Counted from the stretch's first letter, positions 42,417 through 52,302 are shown. The stretch is 64,000 bases of DNA from AC-32 sp963746155 (GCA_963746155.1 CAVVAB010000012.1:806001-870000), one strand, 5' to 3'. Numbers and translations: made by a program. Notes: generated from the letters alone by a model not told the origin.

Positions 42417-44481
42417 TTGCGACCACCGAGCCTTCCGGCGGGCTTTGCCGGCCTGGACCGGCCCGGCGAATGGCCGCCGCTACGCACGACGCCGCGTCCC
42501 GAGATGCTCGAACGGTCGCTCGAGACGCTGGCTGGTGTCGGCCCCGCGCTGGAGAGGAAGCTCGCGAAGCTCGGCCTGCGCACGATCGGCGACCTTCTGT
42601 TCTACGCGCCGCACCGCTACGAGGCGGCCGTGCCCGAGCGGTCGATCGCCGATCTGATGGCCGGCGAGGAGGCGACCATCGCCGGCGAGGTGCGGCGGGT
42701 CTCGGTGCGGCGACCGCGGCGGAACCTCGCGATCGTGCAGGCGCGGGTCGCGGACGCGAGCGACGAGATCACCGCGGTCTGGTTCAACCAGGCCTGGCTG
42801 GCCGACAAGCTTCAGCCGGGGACGCGCGTGCGCCTCCGCGGCGCCCTCAAGCGGGACGGCTTCCAGGTGCGCTCGTACGACCTGAACGGCGTCTCGGCGA
42901 CCGCCGACTTCGCGCCCGTCTATCCGGCCAGCGAGGAGATCACGCCCAAGCGGCTGCGCGGGCTCGTCGAGCGCGCCCTCCCGCATGCGCGCGACGTCCC
43001 CGATCCGCTGCCCGCCGACCTGAAGGCGCGCGAGGCGGCTGCCCTTGCGCGCGGACGCTCTCGTCGCGCTGCACCAGCCGCGCTCCTCTGACGAGGGCGA
43101 GGCGGGGCGAAAGCGGCTCGCGTTCGACGAGCTGCTCGTGCTGCAGGTCGGGCTTGCGCGCGCCCGGGCCGGCCGAGAGGCCGAGCTCGCTCCGGCGCTA
43201 GGCGCCCCCGGCGAGCTGGTCGAGCGCTACCTCCGCCTGCTCCCGTTCGAGCTCACGCCCGACCAGGAGAGCGCGATCGCCGAGATCGACCGCGACCTCT
43301 CGGGCGAGACGCCGATGCAGCGACTGCTCCAGGGCGACGTGGGCGCCGGCAAGACGGTCGTTGCGCTCTACGCGCTGCTGCGCGCCGTCGAGGTGGGCTA
43401 CCGGGGCGCGCTGATGGCGCCGACCGAGACGCTTGCCGAGCAGCACTTCCTCACGGTCGAGCCGCTCTGCGCCGAGCTCGGCGTCTCGGTAGCGCTCCTC
43501 ACGCGCTCGGTCAAGTCCGACGTCGACGAGGCGCGGATCGTCGTCGGCACGCATGCGCTGATCCAGGAGGGCGTGGAGCTGCGAGACCTCGCGGTGGCCG
43601 TCGTCGACGAGCAGCACCGCTTCGGCGTCGAGCAGCGCAAGGCGCTCGTCGAAGGCCGGGCGCCGCACGTCCTGCACATGACCGCGACGCCGATCCCGCG
43701 CACCCTCGCGCTGACGCTCTACGGCGACCTGCAGGTGACCGAGATCGCGAAGCCGCCGGCCGAGCGGAAGCCGATCGTCACGAGGTGGGTGACGGCCGAG
43801 CGATCGTCCGAGGCCTACAAGCGGCTGCGGAAGCACCTCGACGCGGGCCGCCAGGCCTACGTCGTCTGCCCGCTGATCGAGGAGTCCGAGACCTCGCAGG
43901 CCCGTGCGGCCGAGGTCGAGGCCGAGCGGCTCCAGCGCGCCGAGCTGAGCAGCTATCGCGTCGGCCTTCTCCACGGCCGCCTGCGACCGGTCGAGCGGCG
44001 CGATCTGATGGCGCGCTTCAAGGCGCGCGAGCTGGACGTGCTTGTCGCGACGACCGTGATCGAGGTCGGCGTCGACGTCCCGAACGCGACGATCATGATC
44101 GTCCAGGAGGCAGACCGCTTCGGGCTCGCGCAGCTGCACCAGCTCCGCGGCCGGGTGGGGCGGGGCGCCGAGCAGTCGTACTGCCTGCTCGTCTCGCGGC
44201 CGCGCGAGGAGCTCACCGACAACGCACAGGAGCGGCTGCAGGCGCTCGTCGACACGACGGACGGCTTCGAGCTCGCCGAGCGCGACCTCGAGCTCCGCGG
44301 CGAGGGCCAGCTGCTCGGCACGCGGCAATCAGGGCTCTCCGACCTCCGCTTCGTCCACTGGCGGGACGACCGCCCGCTGCTCGAACGCGCGCGAGCCGCC
44401 GCCGAAGACCTGGTCGACTACGAAGGCCCGCTCGCCGACGAGGTCGAGCGCGTCTTCGGCGAGCACGATCTCGCTGCCTGA
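42417..44481 (+). CDS. recG: ATP-dependent DNA helicase RecG, frameshifted
   Basis: About 687 residues after removing one base at about 43040. It remodels stalled forks and Holliday junctions. The N-terminal wedge domain includes LETLAGVGPALERKLAKLGL and LLFYAPHRYE. Helicase motifs: LLQGDVGAGKTVVALYALLR (Walker A), MAPTETLAEQHF, VVDEQHRFGVEQR (DEQH), MTATPIPRTLALTLYGDLQ, LLHGRLRPVERRDLMARFKA, VATTVIEVGVDVPNATIMIV and QLRGRVGRGAEQSYCLLVS. The TTG start is chosen because residues before ATG 42504 (FAGLDRPGEWPPLR) look like family sequence. Confidence 0.94.
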
Positions 44482-44500
44482 CCGTCCTTTTTGGCCACGG

Positions 44501-44519
44501 CCCGGGGCCTGTCCCCGGG
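44501..44519. terminator. Possible hairpin after recG
   Basis: CCCGGGG, loop CCTGT, CCCCGGG; flanking ACGGCCC copies are direct, not paired. It lies 20 bases after the recG stop, with CTTTTTTGG-like T tract before instead of after, so a terminator role is uncertain. Confidence 0.35.
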
Positions 44520-44548
44520 ACACGGCCCGAACGGCCTAGTCTCCGGCC

Positions 44549-45092
44549 GTGAGGATCATCGCCGGCTCGCGCAAGGGCGCTCGCATCTTCGCGCCGAAGG
44601 GAACGGAGACGCGTCCGACCGGCGACCGCGTGCGCGAGGCGGCGTTCAACCTGATCGGGCCGGGCGGGGTCGAGGAGGCGCGTGTGCTCGACCTGTTCGC
44701 CGGCTCGGGCGCGATGGGGCTCGAGGCGCTCTCGCGCGGCGCCGCCCACGCGACCTTCGTCGAGGCGGATCGCGCCGCCTGCCAGACGATCAACCGCAAC
44801 CTGGACAAGCTCGAACTCGAAGGCGCAACGGTGCTCTGCCAGGACGCGCTGACGGCTCTGCGAGGCGATGCCCGCATGGGCAGCCGGTACGATCTCGTGC
44901 TGGTCGACCCCCCGTACCGGAGGTTTTCTTCCCTGCAAAACGCGCTGATTCAACTCTTGCCCGAGGTTCTGGAGACGGACGGCCTGCTCGTCGTCGAGAC
45001 CGCGGCCGGCGAGGAGCCCGACCTGCCGCCGCTCGCGACGCGGACGAGCCGCCGCTACGGCTCCGCGCGACTGACCCTCTTCGAGCACGCCG

Positions 45093-45100
<8 letters not shown>
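44549..45100 (+). CDS. rsmD: 16S rRNA m2G966 methyltransferase RsmD
   Basis: 183 residues from GTG. MRIIAGSRKGARIFAPKG and TRPTGDRVREAAFNLIGPG open the protein, then VLDLFAGSGAMGLEALSRGA (motif I) and the catalytic DLVLVDPPYRRFSSL (DPPY). It modifies 16S rRNA. The gene overlaps coaD by 8 bases, the usual rsmD-coaD pair. Confidence 0.95.
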
Positions 45101-45619
<519 letters not shown>

Positions 45620-45623
<4 letters not shown>

Positions 45624-45988
45624 GCGAGACCGACAGACTCGAGACGCTCCTTGCGACCGATGGCGACGTCACGCTCACCCGCCACGACGCGCAGGAGGTC
45701 GTCCAGAAGCTGCGTGTTCGCGGAGGCGGCGGCGAGACGATCGAGAGGCTCGAGTCGCAGCTGGCCCACGGCGACGAGGTCGTCCTTCCGCGAGCCGAGG
45801 CCCAGCAGGTGCTCGAGGAGCTGCGCGCGAGCGGCCGCCGCTGGGTCTTCGGCTCGGACGCTCCGGCCGAGCCCCCGGCCGCTTCGCAGCCGGAGCCGGA
45901 GCCAGAGCCAGAGCGAGAACCGGAGCCCGAGCCCGAGCCTGAGCCCGAGCCGCAACGCGAGCGGCGCTGGTTCTGGCAGAAACGCTGA
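45620..45988 (+). CDS. Hypothetical protein with Glu-Pro repeat tail
   Basis: 122 residues, coupled to coaD by ATGA. The first 75 residues form two similar helical repeats (TLTRHDAQEVVQKLRVRGGG and VLPRAEAQQVLEELRASGRR), suggesting an internal duplication. Then comes a Glu-Pro run of about 30 residues (EPEPEPEREPEPEPEPEPEP) and the end RRWFWQKR. EP repeats are stiff spacers. I do not know the family or role. Confidence 0.7.
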
Positions 45989-45994
45989 CCTCTG

Positions 45995-46000
45995 TAAACT
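45995..46000 (+). promoter_or_regulatory. -10 element, leaderless arrangement
   Basis: TAAACT lies 10 bases before the ATG at 46011, with no ribosome site in between. Confidence 0.4.
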
Positions 46001-46010
46001 CCGCAAATCC

Positions 46011-46520
46011 ATGGATGTACTTGTCTTGATCGACAAGCTCGACGACCTCGTGCACAACGCGAAGGCCGTCCCGCTGACCGACCAGGTCCGCATCGACCGC
46101 GAGGAGATCTACGACATCCTCGACCAGATGCGGGCCACGATTCCCGAGGAGATCAAGCAGGCGCGCTGGATCGTGAAGGAGCGTCAGGAGATGCTCGCCG
46201 AGGCCAAGCGCGAGTGCGATCGGATCCTCGGCGAGGCGCGGGAGCAGGCCGTGCGCGAGGCCTCGCAGACCGAGATCGTCAAGCTCGCGGAGCGCCAGGC
46301 AGGCGAGATCGTGGACGACGCCCGCCGGCAGGCACGCGAGACGCGCCTCGAGATGGAGGACTGGGCGGACTCGATCCTCTCGACGCTCGAGGTCAACCTC
46401 GACAAGTTCCTGAACGCCGTCAAGCGCGGCCGCGAGCGGCTGCACGAACGCTCGCAGGAGACCGTCGTCGCAGGTGTCGGCGCCAGCGCCGACGGCTCGG
46501 ACGACGAGCAGCCGTATTAG
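46011..46520 (+). CDS. DivIVA-like/ATP-synthase-b-like coiled-coil protein
   Basis: 169 residues. MDVLVLIDKLDDLVHNAKAV opens a short N-terminal domain, and residues 35-150 are a long heptad-rich coiled coil (IVKERQEMLAEAKRECDRIL and EIVDDARRQARETRLEMEDW). The end is acidic. A protein of this type sits between coaD and DUF177 in many actinobacteria, where it is annotated as DivIVA-like or cell-division initiation protein. A role at poles or septa is inferred from that context only. Followed by a hairpin repeat. Confidence 0.82.
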   Translation: MDVLVLIDKLDDLVHNAKAVPLTDQVRIDREEIYDILDQMRATIPEEIKQARWIVKERQEMLAEAKRECDRILGEAREQAVREASQTEIVKLAERQAGEIVDDARRQARETRLEMEDWADSILSTLEVNLDKFLNAVKRGRERLHERSQETVVAGVGASADGSDDEQPY

Positions 46521-46549
46521 GGGGGTGACGCAATCGTGTCGACCGGTCA

Positions 46550-46610
46550 TTTCCGACGGACGCGCAGGCAAAGCCCACGCGTCCTGAGGGGCATCGCAAG
46601 CGACGCCTTT
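46550..46610 (+). repeat. Copy of the interspersed hairpin repeat
   Basis: GACGGACGCGC, GGCAAAGCCCACGCGTCCTGA and GGGGCATCGCAAGCGACGCC match the family. The first arm differs (ACGCGC instead of GCCCCGCC) but keeps pairing with its partner ACGCGT, suggesting structure is conserved. Confidence 0.8.
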
Positions 46611-46618
46611 CGTAGGGC

Positions 46619-47128
46619 GTGGACACGTACCTGGCCGTCGCGAGCAAGCGCGACTGGCGCAGCTACGCCGACCGGCCGGTGCCCGAGGACGTGCAGCAGC
46701 GCATCCTCGACGCGGGCCATCTCTCGGGCAGCTCCAAGAACAAGCAGCCGTGGACGTTCGTGGTCGTCGAGAGCGACGAGGCCAGGGAGCGCGTTGCCGA
46801 GACGGTCTACGCGCGGGCGAACATCACCACGTGCGCCTTCGCCGTCGCGGTCGCAACCGCCAACGGGGAGTACACATTCGACGTCGGCCGCTCGATGCAG
46901 AACATGATGCTCACGGCCTGGAACGAGGGCGTCGTCTCGTGCCCGAACGGCATGCCCGACCGCGAGGCGGCCGCCCGTGCGCTCGGCCTCGAGGAGGGTC
47001 TCGTGCCGGTCAACATCGCGAGCTTCGCCTACCCGAAGCGGTCGATCGACCCCGAGTCGCGCCCGCCCGAGGAGTGGAGCGCCGCGGCCGACCGCAGGCC
47101 CCTCACGGGGCTGGTGACACGAATCTGA
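46619..47128 (+). CDS. Nitroreductase family protein
   Basis: 169 residues from GTG. DTYLAVASKRDWRSYADRPV and SGSSKNKQPWTFVVVESDEA give the FMN-phosphate-binding N-terminus, and SMQNMMLTAWNEGVVSCPNG with NIASFAYPKRSI the C-terminal FMN-binding part. A short member of the flavin-dependent family; substrate unknown. Placed between the coiled-coil gene and DUF177, which are usually closer together. Confidence 0.88.
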   Translation: MDTYLAVASKRDWRSYADRPVPEDVQQRILDAGHLSGSSKNKQPWTFVVVESDEARERVAETVYARANITTCAFAVAVATANGEYTFDVGRSMQNMMLTAWNEGVVSCPNGMPDREAAARALGLEEGLVPVNIASFAYPKRSIDPESRPPEEWSAAADRRPLTGLVTRI

Positions 47129-47148
47129 GCGTTGCTACCGTGGTCGAG

Positions 47149-47659
47149 ATGACCACGTTCAACCTGCGCACGCTGAAGATTCGCTCTGGGGAGCAGTTTC
47201 GCGACGAGCGCGAGCTTCAGCTCGAGCCGCTCGAGCTCGGCGGCCAGCGCTACCTGCCCGTCCCCGAAACAGTGCCCGCCGAGCTGACGGTCACCCGGGC
47301 TTCGACGGGGACGGTCTTCGAGCTCGACCTACGACGCCCGCCTGCACGGGCCCTGTGTCCGCTGCCTCGACGACGCGGTGCTCGACCTCCCGATCTCGGG
47401 GCGTGAGTACCAGGCGACCGAGCCCGCCGGAGACGAGGAGCTTCGCACGCCCTACCTCGAAGACAATAGGCTCGACCTCTCGGCATGGGCGCGCGACGCG
47501 CTCGCGCTGGCACTGCCGGACAAGATCCTCTGCCGGCCCGACTGCGCCGGCCTCTGTCCCGTTTGCGGCAAGAACCTCAACCGCGAGCCGCACGACCACG
47601 GCGAGCCCGAGCCCGACTCCCGCTGGGCCGCTCTTGCCGAACTGAAAGACCGCCTCTAG
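47149..47659 (+). CDS. DUF177/YceD family protein, frameshifted
   Basis: About 169 residues after removing one C at 47328-47329. FNLRTLKIRSGEQFRDEREL opens it; after correction it reads LHGPCVRCLDDAVLDLPISG and ends with ILCRPDCAGLCPVCGKNL, so two cysteine clusters could bind zinc. YceD/DUF177 proteins are tied to 23S rRNA or ribosome assembly and are normally cotranscribed with rpmF; here rpmF is 4.4 kb away. The stop shares CTAG with the convergent small gene. Confidence 0.88.
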
Positions 47660-47955
47660 TCGTCCTCGCCGTGGCCGCCGCCGCCGCCGCCACCTCGACC
47701 GCTCCCGCCGCCGTGATCATCCTGTCGGCCAGGAGTGGTCGTGGTCGTCGCGGTCTGGGTCGAGGTCGTGCGTGTAGTCGTTGTCGGGCGCGAATGCTTC
47801 GGTCGCACGTCTTTCGGGGCGAGGCCTCGCGGCTGAAGCTTGGTCACGGGCAGGCCGACTGAGTCGCGCGAGACGTAGTAGGCAGCGGCGCCGATCCCTG
47901 CAGCGCAGACGAGCCCGGCGAGGGCGAGGGCGATCGTGGCCAGGACGCGGGGCAT
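47656..47955 (-). CDS. Small exported protein with Thr-rich linker and Gly/His/Asp tail
   Basis: 99 residues. N-terminal anchor (IALALAGLVCAAGIGAAAYY), a short conserved-looking segment (SRDSVGLPVTKLQPRGLAPK), a Thr-rich stretch, then DDHGGGSGRGGGGGGGHGED ending in D. It overlaps the histidine kinase stop (ATGA), so it is the last gene of the two-component operon. The tail resembles those of the proteins at 50118 and 41771. Unknown function; exposure outside the membrane is inferred. Confidence 0.65.
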   Translation of the reverse strand: MPRVLATIALALAGLVCAAGIGAAAYYVSRDSVGLPVTKLQPRGLAPKDVRPKHSRPTTTTRTTSTQTATTTTTPGRQDDHGGGSGRGGGGGGGHGEDD

Positions 47956-49328
47956 CAGCTCGACTTCAGTGTAGGTGCGGCCGGGAAGCGCACCTCGGCG
48001 CGCGTCCCGCCCTCTGGCCGGTTGGCGATCGAGGCCGTCCCCCGCCAGCGATGCGCCAGCGTCTCGACGATCGCGAGGCCGAGCCCGGTGCCGCCGCCGT
48101 CGGCGTTGCCCCGTGCGAAGCGCTCGAAGACGCGATCTTCTGAGCCCGGCTCGAGCCCCGGGCCTTCGTCGAGGACGGCGAGCCAGGCCTCGGCGTCGTC
48201 ACGCCCCCAGTCGACGGTCACGCGGGACTGGGAGTACCGAAGCGCGTTCTCGATCAGGTTGTCGAGCAGGATCGCGATGTCCTCCTCGGAGGCCTCGATC
48301 GTCGCCTCGCCATGACCTGCGAGCTCGAGCTCACGTCTCTCGCTCTCCGCCGAAGCTGCCCATCGCTCGTGCGCGCGCTCTCCCGCTCGGGAGAGCGACA
48401 CGATGGTGCTCCGGCCGGGCTTGTCGCCCTCGCGCGCCAGGGTCAGCAGCGAGGTCAGCAATCGCGCAAGGCGTTCCACCTCGCGTTCTGCCGCCTCGAG
48501 CTCCGCCGCCGCCGCGGGGCCCTCTTTCGCCCGGGCAGCTTCGATTCGCAGCCGCAAGCCGGTCAGCGGGGTGCGGAGCTGATGCGACGCGTTGGCGACG
48601 AACTCACGCTGCGCGGCGAGCACCGTGCCGAGCCGATCCGTCATCTCGTTGAAGGCGGTCGCCACCTCGCGTGTCTCGGTCGGCCCCGTCTCGTCCGCCC
48701 GCGCGTCGAGGTCTCCCTGCTCGACCTTCCGGGCCGTCGCCGCCAGCCGCAGGAGCGGCTTCGAGAGCGATCCGGCCAGGATCCAGGCGACGCCGAGTCC
48801 GATCAGCAACGCGAAGACGCCGATCGCGGCTAGCGCGAAGATCCCACGCCTGATGCGCGCGTGGACCGCGCTCACACTCTGTGTCACGCGGACGGCGCCG
48901 ACCGTGCGCCCCACGCTCGTCACGGGTACCGCGGTGTAGAGCAGGTCCTGGCCGAGGGTCTCGCTGTGGCGCTCACCCTGCGCGCGCCGCCCCGACAGCG
49001 CGAGGCGGATCTCGGGCCGCGACGCGTACGGGAGCGCCCTCGGGGAGGCGACCGCCGAGTCGGCGCGGAGGACGCCACGCGAGTCGACGACGATCACGCG
49101 CGCACCCAGTTGGCGCCCCGCGCTCGTGACGTAGCTCTGGAGCGCGCGCGCGTCGTTCATGCTGCCGGAGGCGTTCGCCGACACGATGAATGCCTGCGCC
49201 GCCGCGTCGTTCCGTACCTCTGCGTCGATCCGGCGGGCAAGGTTCAGCGCAAGCGGGATCTCGAGCGCGAGCAGGATCAGGAGCAGGACGTAGGCGAACG
49301 CCCCGAGCAGCCGGATGCGGAGGCTCAC
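47955..49328 (-). CDS. Two-component sensor histidine kinase
   Basis: 457 residues. First membrane helix AFAYVLLLILLALEIPLALN, an external sensor part (residues 30-160, with VIVVDSRGVLRADSAVAS), second helix IFALAAIGVFALLIGLGVAW, a HAMP segment, the HisKA box FVANASHQLRTPLTGLRLRI with His249, and the ATPase motifs NLIENALRYS, DEGPGLEPG and GTGLGLAIVETLAHR. Signal unknown. The GTG start overlaps the response regulator gene, so the pair is coupled. Confidence 0.94.
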   Translation of the reverse strand: MSLRIRLLGAFAYVLLLILLALEIPLALNLARRIDAEVRNDAAAQAFIVSANASGSMNDARALQSYVTSAGRQLGARVIVVDSRGVLRADSAVASPRALPYASRPEIRLALSGRRAQGERHSETLGQDLLYTAVPVTSVGRTVGAVRVTQSVSAVHARIRRGIFALAAIGVFALLIGLGVAWILAGSLSKPLLRLAATARKVEQGDLDARADETGPTETREVATAFNEMTDRLGTVLAAQREFVANASHQLRTPLTGLRLRIEAARAKEGPAAAAELEAAEREVERLARLLTSLLTLAREGDKPGRSTIVSLSRAGERAHERWAASAESERRELELAGHGEATIEASEEDIAILLDNLIENALRYSQSRVTVDWGRDDAEAWLAVLDEGPGLEPGSEDRVFERFARGNADGGGTGLGLAIVETLAHRWRGTASIANRPEGGTRAEVRFPAAPTLKSS

Positions 49329-50026
49329 GTGACCTCGTCGGGCGCCGAGAAGCGGAAGCCCACGCCGCGCACGGTGTGCACGTAGCGAGGATTCGAGGGG
49401 TCGTCGCCGAGCTTGCGGCGGATTCCGCTGATGTGGACGTCGAGGGTCTTCGTCGAGCCGAACCAGTTCGTGTCCCAGACCTCGTCGATCAGGCGCTCGC
49501 GCCTGACGACCGTCCCGGCGTTGCTCATCAGAAGGTGCAGGAGGTCGAACTCCTTGCGGCTCAGCTCGAGCGGTTCTTCGCGCAGCGTCGCCTCGCGCCT
49601 GGCCGGGTCGAGCCGGACCTCGCCGACGACCCGAGCGCTCTCGTCCGCCGGACTCGCGTCCGTGCGGCGGAGAACCGCGCGAATGCGGGCGACGACCTCG
49701 CGCGCGCTGAACGGCTTGACCACGTAGTCGTCGGCGCCCAGCTCGAGGCCTACGATTCGGTCGGACTCCTCGCCGCGGGCGGTCAGCATGATGATCGGCA
49801 CCCGGGAGTCTCGGCGCAGCTCGCGGCAGACGTCGAAGCCCGAGCCGTCGGGCAGCATCACGTCCAGCAGGACGAGATCGGGCTCCCGTCTCGCAAGCTC
49901 GAGCGCCTCGGCAACCGTGCCCGCGACCTCGGTGTCGAAGCCATCCCGGTCGAGCGCTTCGGCCAGCGGCTCGGTGATCGAGGGCTCATCCTCGACGAGG
50001 AGGATCAGGCGCCTGCGGCGACTCAT
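49325..50026 (-). CDS. OmpR/PhoB-family response regulator
   Basis: 233 residues. Receiver: LILLVEDEPSITEPLAEALD, the phosphoacceptor Asp55 in LVLLDVMLPDGSGFDVCREL, MLTARGEESDRIVGLELGAD and DYVVKPFSAREVVARIRAVL. Winged-helix output: LSRKEFDLLHLLMSNAGTVV, SKTL-type recognition helix TKTLDVHISGIRRKLGDDPS and VHTVRGVGFRFS. It works with the kinase next to it. A direct-repeat-like motif at 50490-50509 is a candidate target. Confidence 0.95.
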   Translation of the reverse strand: MSRRRRLILLVEDEPSITEPLAEALDRDGFDTEVAGTVAEALELARREPDLVLLDVMLPDGSGFDVCRELRRDSRVPIIMLTARGEESDRIVGLELGADDYVVKPFSAREVVARIRAVLRRTDASPADESARVVGEVRLDPARREATLREEPLELSRKEFDLLHLLMSNAGTVVRRERLIDEVWDTNWFGSTKTLDVHISGIRRKLGDDPSNPRYVHTVRGVGFRFSAPDEVT

Positions 50027-50117
50027 GGCCTCAATTGTTGCTGATTCAGGCCCCGAGACGGCGAAGGCGGCCGAGGAGAGGGGGCCGCCATCGCCGCTCG
50101 TGAGGGAGCCGTCGCAT

Positions 50118-50396
50118 CTAGTCGTCTTCGCCGTGGGAGCGCCCGCGCTGGTGGTTTTCGTGCCCGCGTCGGGCGTGCTCTGCGCGCTCGTGTGCCGGTC
50201 GGCCGGCGTGCTCGCGTGCATGCCGGCGATGCTCGCGCCGCTCGAGCTCCTGACCGTCGTGTCGCGTCGTGGTCATCAGGGGAGGGGTCGAGCTGATCGC
50301 CGGCGTTCCGGCCGAGCCGAGGCTCGTGAGCGCTCCTGCGAGCACGACCCCGGCCAGTAGAAGAACCCCTCCGATACCTGCCAGCAGTTTCCTCAC
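50118..50396 (-). CDS. Small exported protein with His/Arg-rich HGEDD tail
   Basis: 92 residues from GTG behind AAAGGAGA. MRKLLAGIGGVLLLAGVVLA is a signal or anchor helix; the rest is polar and becomes a repetitive His/Arg/Glu stretch (RREHRRHAREHAGRPAHERA) ending HENHQRGRSHGEDD. It lies just upstream of the response regulator on the same strand, so it is probably the first gene of that operon. The histidines suggest metal binding. No family recognised. Confidence 0.6.
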   Translation of the reverse strand: MRKLLAGIGGVLLLAGVVLAGALTSLGSAGTPAISSTPPLMTTTRHDGQELERREHRRHAREHAGRPAHERAEHARRGHENHQRGRSHGEDD

Positions 50397-50481
50397 AGCG
50401 TTCTCCTTTCGTCATGGTGTGCTTGACCCAAGCCTCGCCTGTGGCGGGTTCGGGCCGGGCACAACGAAGCGAGGATCGTGG

Positions 50482-50509
50482 CAAGGCTCGGTTAAGCCTT
50501 GGCAAAAGC
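50482..50509. promoter_or_regulatory. Candidate operator upstream of the two-component operon
   Basis: CAAGGCT and AGCCTTG form an inverted repeat around CGGTTA, and the segment 50490-50509 reads GGTTAAGCCTTGGCAAAAGC, close to the site at 42232-42250. The 214-base gap between divergent genes (50397-50610) shows nothing else except the AGGAGGTC ribosome site of the ABC-F gene. Confidence 0.4.
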
Positions 50510-50610
50510 GGCTACGATTCCGGGCGGCGCTCCGGCGCCGACCTATGCGGGCCTAGCTGACGACATCACGGTTCTCGCGCCCTCGCGGCGCCTACTCGTC
50601 AGGAGGTCCT

Positions 50611-52059
50611 TTGCGCTCACACTCGATCACGCTCGTCGACGCCACCGTCTCGCATGGCGTCGCCGAGATCTTCAGCGGCGTCTCGCTCACCGTCGGCGCG
50701 GGCAGCCGGATCGGCGTCGTCGGCCCGAACGGGGCCGGCAAGACGTCGCTGCTGCGCCTGCTCGCGGGGCTCGACGAGCCCGAGCGGGGCCTCGTCAGGC
50801 TCAGCCCGCGCGATCTCGCGGTCGGCTACCTCCCGCAGGAGCTCGACGCGCGTCCCGGCGAGACCCTGCGCGGGTACCTCGACCGCCGGACCGCCGCATC
50901 CGAGACCCGCCTTGCGTCGGTCGCGGCCGAGCTCGGCCTCGCGGAGCGGCTCGATCTGCGGGTCGACACGTTCTCGGGCGGAGAGGCGGCCCGTGCGCGG
51001 CTCGCCGTCCTGCTGCTGGCGAGCTACGACGTCTACTGCCTCGACGAGCCGACGAACGACCTCGACTTCGACGGGCTCGAGCGGTTGGAGCGCTTCGTGG
51101 ACGGTGTCCGCGGGAGCGTCGTCGTGGTCTCGCACGACCGCGCCTTCCTCGACCGGACGGTGACGCGGATCGTCGAGCTCGAGGACGGCGTCCACACGCG
51201 TCGCCTGCGCGAGTGGCCCGGCGGCTGGAGCGAGTACGAGGCAGCTCGCACCCGCGCGCGCGAGTTGCAGTACCGCCGCTACGGGGAGCGCGAGGAGCGG
51301 GGCCGCGAGATCAAGACGCTTCTGCAAGAGCGGCGCGGGCAGGCCCGGGCGCACGGGAAGGGCGCGGGGAGGCGCGGTACGCAGGCGCTCAAGTCGAAGG
51401 TGCGGCAGGCCGAGCGGGCGCTCGAGCAGCTGGAGCACGTCGAGAAGCCGTTCGAGCCCTGGGAGCTCCAGCTGAGGCTCGACACGGGCATGCGGGGCGG
51501 CGACCTCGTGGTGGCTCTCGAGCAGGCCGTGGCCGAGCGCGGCGGATTTCGCCTCGGGCCGATCGACCTCGAGCTGCACCGTGGCGAACGCGTGGCCATC
51601 GCAGGCAGGAACGGCAGCGGCAAGACCACGCTGCTCGGCGCGCTGACCGGCGCGATCCCGCTCTCGGCCGGAAGTCGCCGCCTCGGGAACGGAGCCGTGC
51701 TCGGCGAGCTCGACCAGACACGGGAGCGGTTCGCGGTCGACGAGCCGCTGGTCGCCGCATTCGGCGGGTCGCAGGAGACGGCCCGCACGCTCCTGGCCAA
51801 GTTCGGGCTCGGCGCCGACGACGTGCTTCGCCCGGCCCGCACGCTCTCTCCCGGCGAGCGCACCCGCGCCCAGCTCGCCTGGCTCTCCGCCCAGGGCGTC
51901 AACTGCCTGATCCTCGACGAACCGACGAACCACCTCGACCTCCCCGCGATCGAGGAGCTCGAGGCCGCGCTCGACGGCTATCCGGGCACGATCGTCCTCG
52001 TCACCCACGATCGCCGCCTCCTGGAGCGCTTCGGGGCGAGCCGCCGAGTGGAGCTGTGA
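50611..52059 (+). CDS. ABC-F family ATPase
   Basis: 482 residues, two ABC domains and no membrane segments. Domain 1: GVVGPNGAGKTSLLRLLAGL, TFSGGEAARARLAVLLLASY, LDEPTNDLDF. Domain 2: AIAGRNGSGKTTLLGALTGA, TLSPGERTRAQLAWLSAQGV, LDEPTNHLDLPAIEELEAAL. Between them lies a charged linker (ERRGQARAHGKGAGRRGTQA) of the kind that reaches into the ribosome. ABC-F proteins act as translation factors or protect ribosomes from antibiotics; which one cannot be told. The TTG start follows AGGAGGTC. Confidence 0.93.
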   Translation: MRSHSITLVDATVSHGVAEIFSGVSLTVGAGSRIGVVGPNGAGKTSLLRLLAGLDEPERGLVRLSPRDLAVGYLPQELDARPGETLRGYLDRRTAASETRLASVAAELGLAERLDLRVDTFSGGEAARARLAVLLLASYDVYCLDEPTNDLDFDGLERLERFVDGVRGSVVVVSHDRAFLDRTVTRIVELEDGVHTRRLREWPGGWSEYEAARTRARELQYRRYGEREERGREIKTLLQERRGQARAHGKGAGRRGTQALKSKVRQAERALEQLEHVEKPFEPWELQLRLDTGMRGGDLVVALEQAVAERGGFRLGPIDLELHRGERVAIAGRNGSGKTTLLGALTGAIPLSAGSRRLGNGAVLGELDQTRERFAVDEPLVAAFGGSQETARTLLAKFGLGADDVLRPARTLSPGERTRAQLAWLSAQGVNCLILDEPTNHLDLPAIEELEAALDGYPGTIVLVTHDRRLLERFGASRRVEL

Positions 52060-52067
52060 GCTGTGGC

Positions 52068-52073
52068 TATACT
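52068..52073 (+). promoter_or_regulatory. -10 element of rpmF, leaderless arrangement
   Basis: TATACT lies 8 bases before the GTG start of rpmF with no ribosome site. rpmF therefore has its own promoter, as expected since DUF177 is no longer adjacent. Confidence 0.5.
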
Positions 52074-52081
52074 CGCCGGCC

Positions 52082-52270
52082 GTGGCCGTACCGAAGAAGA
52101 AAACGTCAAAGTCGCGACGTGACAAGCGCCGGGCAACGCACCGGATCGAGGCGCCGCGACTGAACCTCTGCCCGCAGTGCGGCCATCCGAAGCAGCCGCA
52201 CCGCATGTGCCCGACTTGCAAGACGTACGGCGGCCGCGAGATCGAGCCTCTGGGCACTCCGGCCCCGTAA
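52082..52270 (+). CDS. rpmF: 50S ribosomal protein L32, zinc type
   Basis: 62 residues. MAVPKKKTSKSRRDKRRATH is the basic start typical of L32. LCPQCGHPKQPHRMCPTCKT gives two CxxC pairs for zinc. The C-terminus (YGGREIEPLGTPAP) is slightly longer than usual. Followed by the hairpin repeat and then plsX, the usual rpmF-plsX order. Confidence 0.96.
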   Translation: MAVPKKKTSKSRRDKRRATHRIEAPRLNLCPQCGHPKQPHRMCPTCKTYGGREIEPLGTPAP

Positions 52271-52302
52271 GGCGTTCCGAATGAGTGCGCGCGCCTCGAC
52301 GG

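Noticed and set aside
48022..49385. Plus-strand open frames opposite the histidine kinase
   Set aside because: Arg/Ser/Ala-rich shadows of a well-supported gene.
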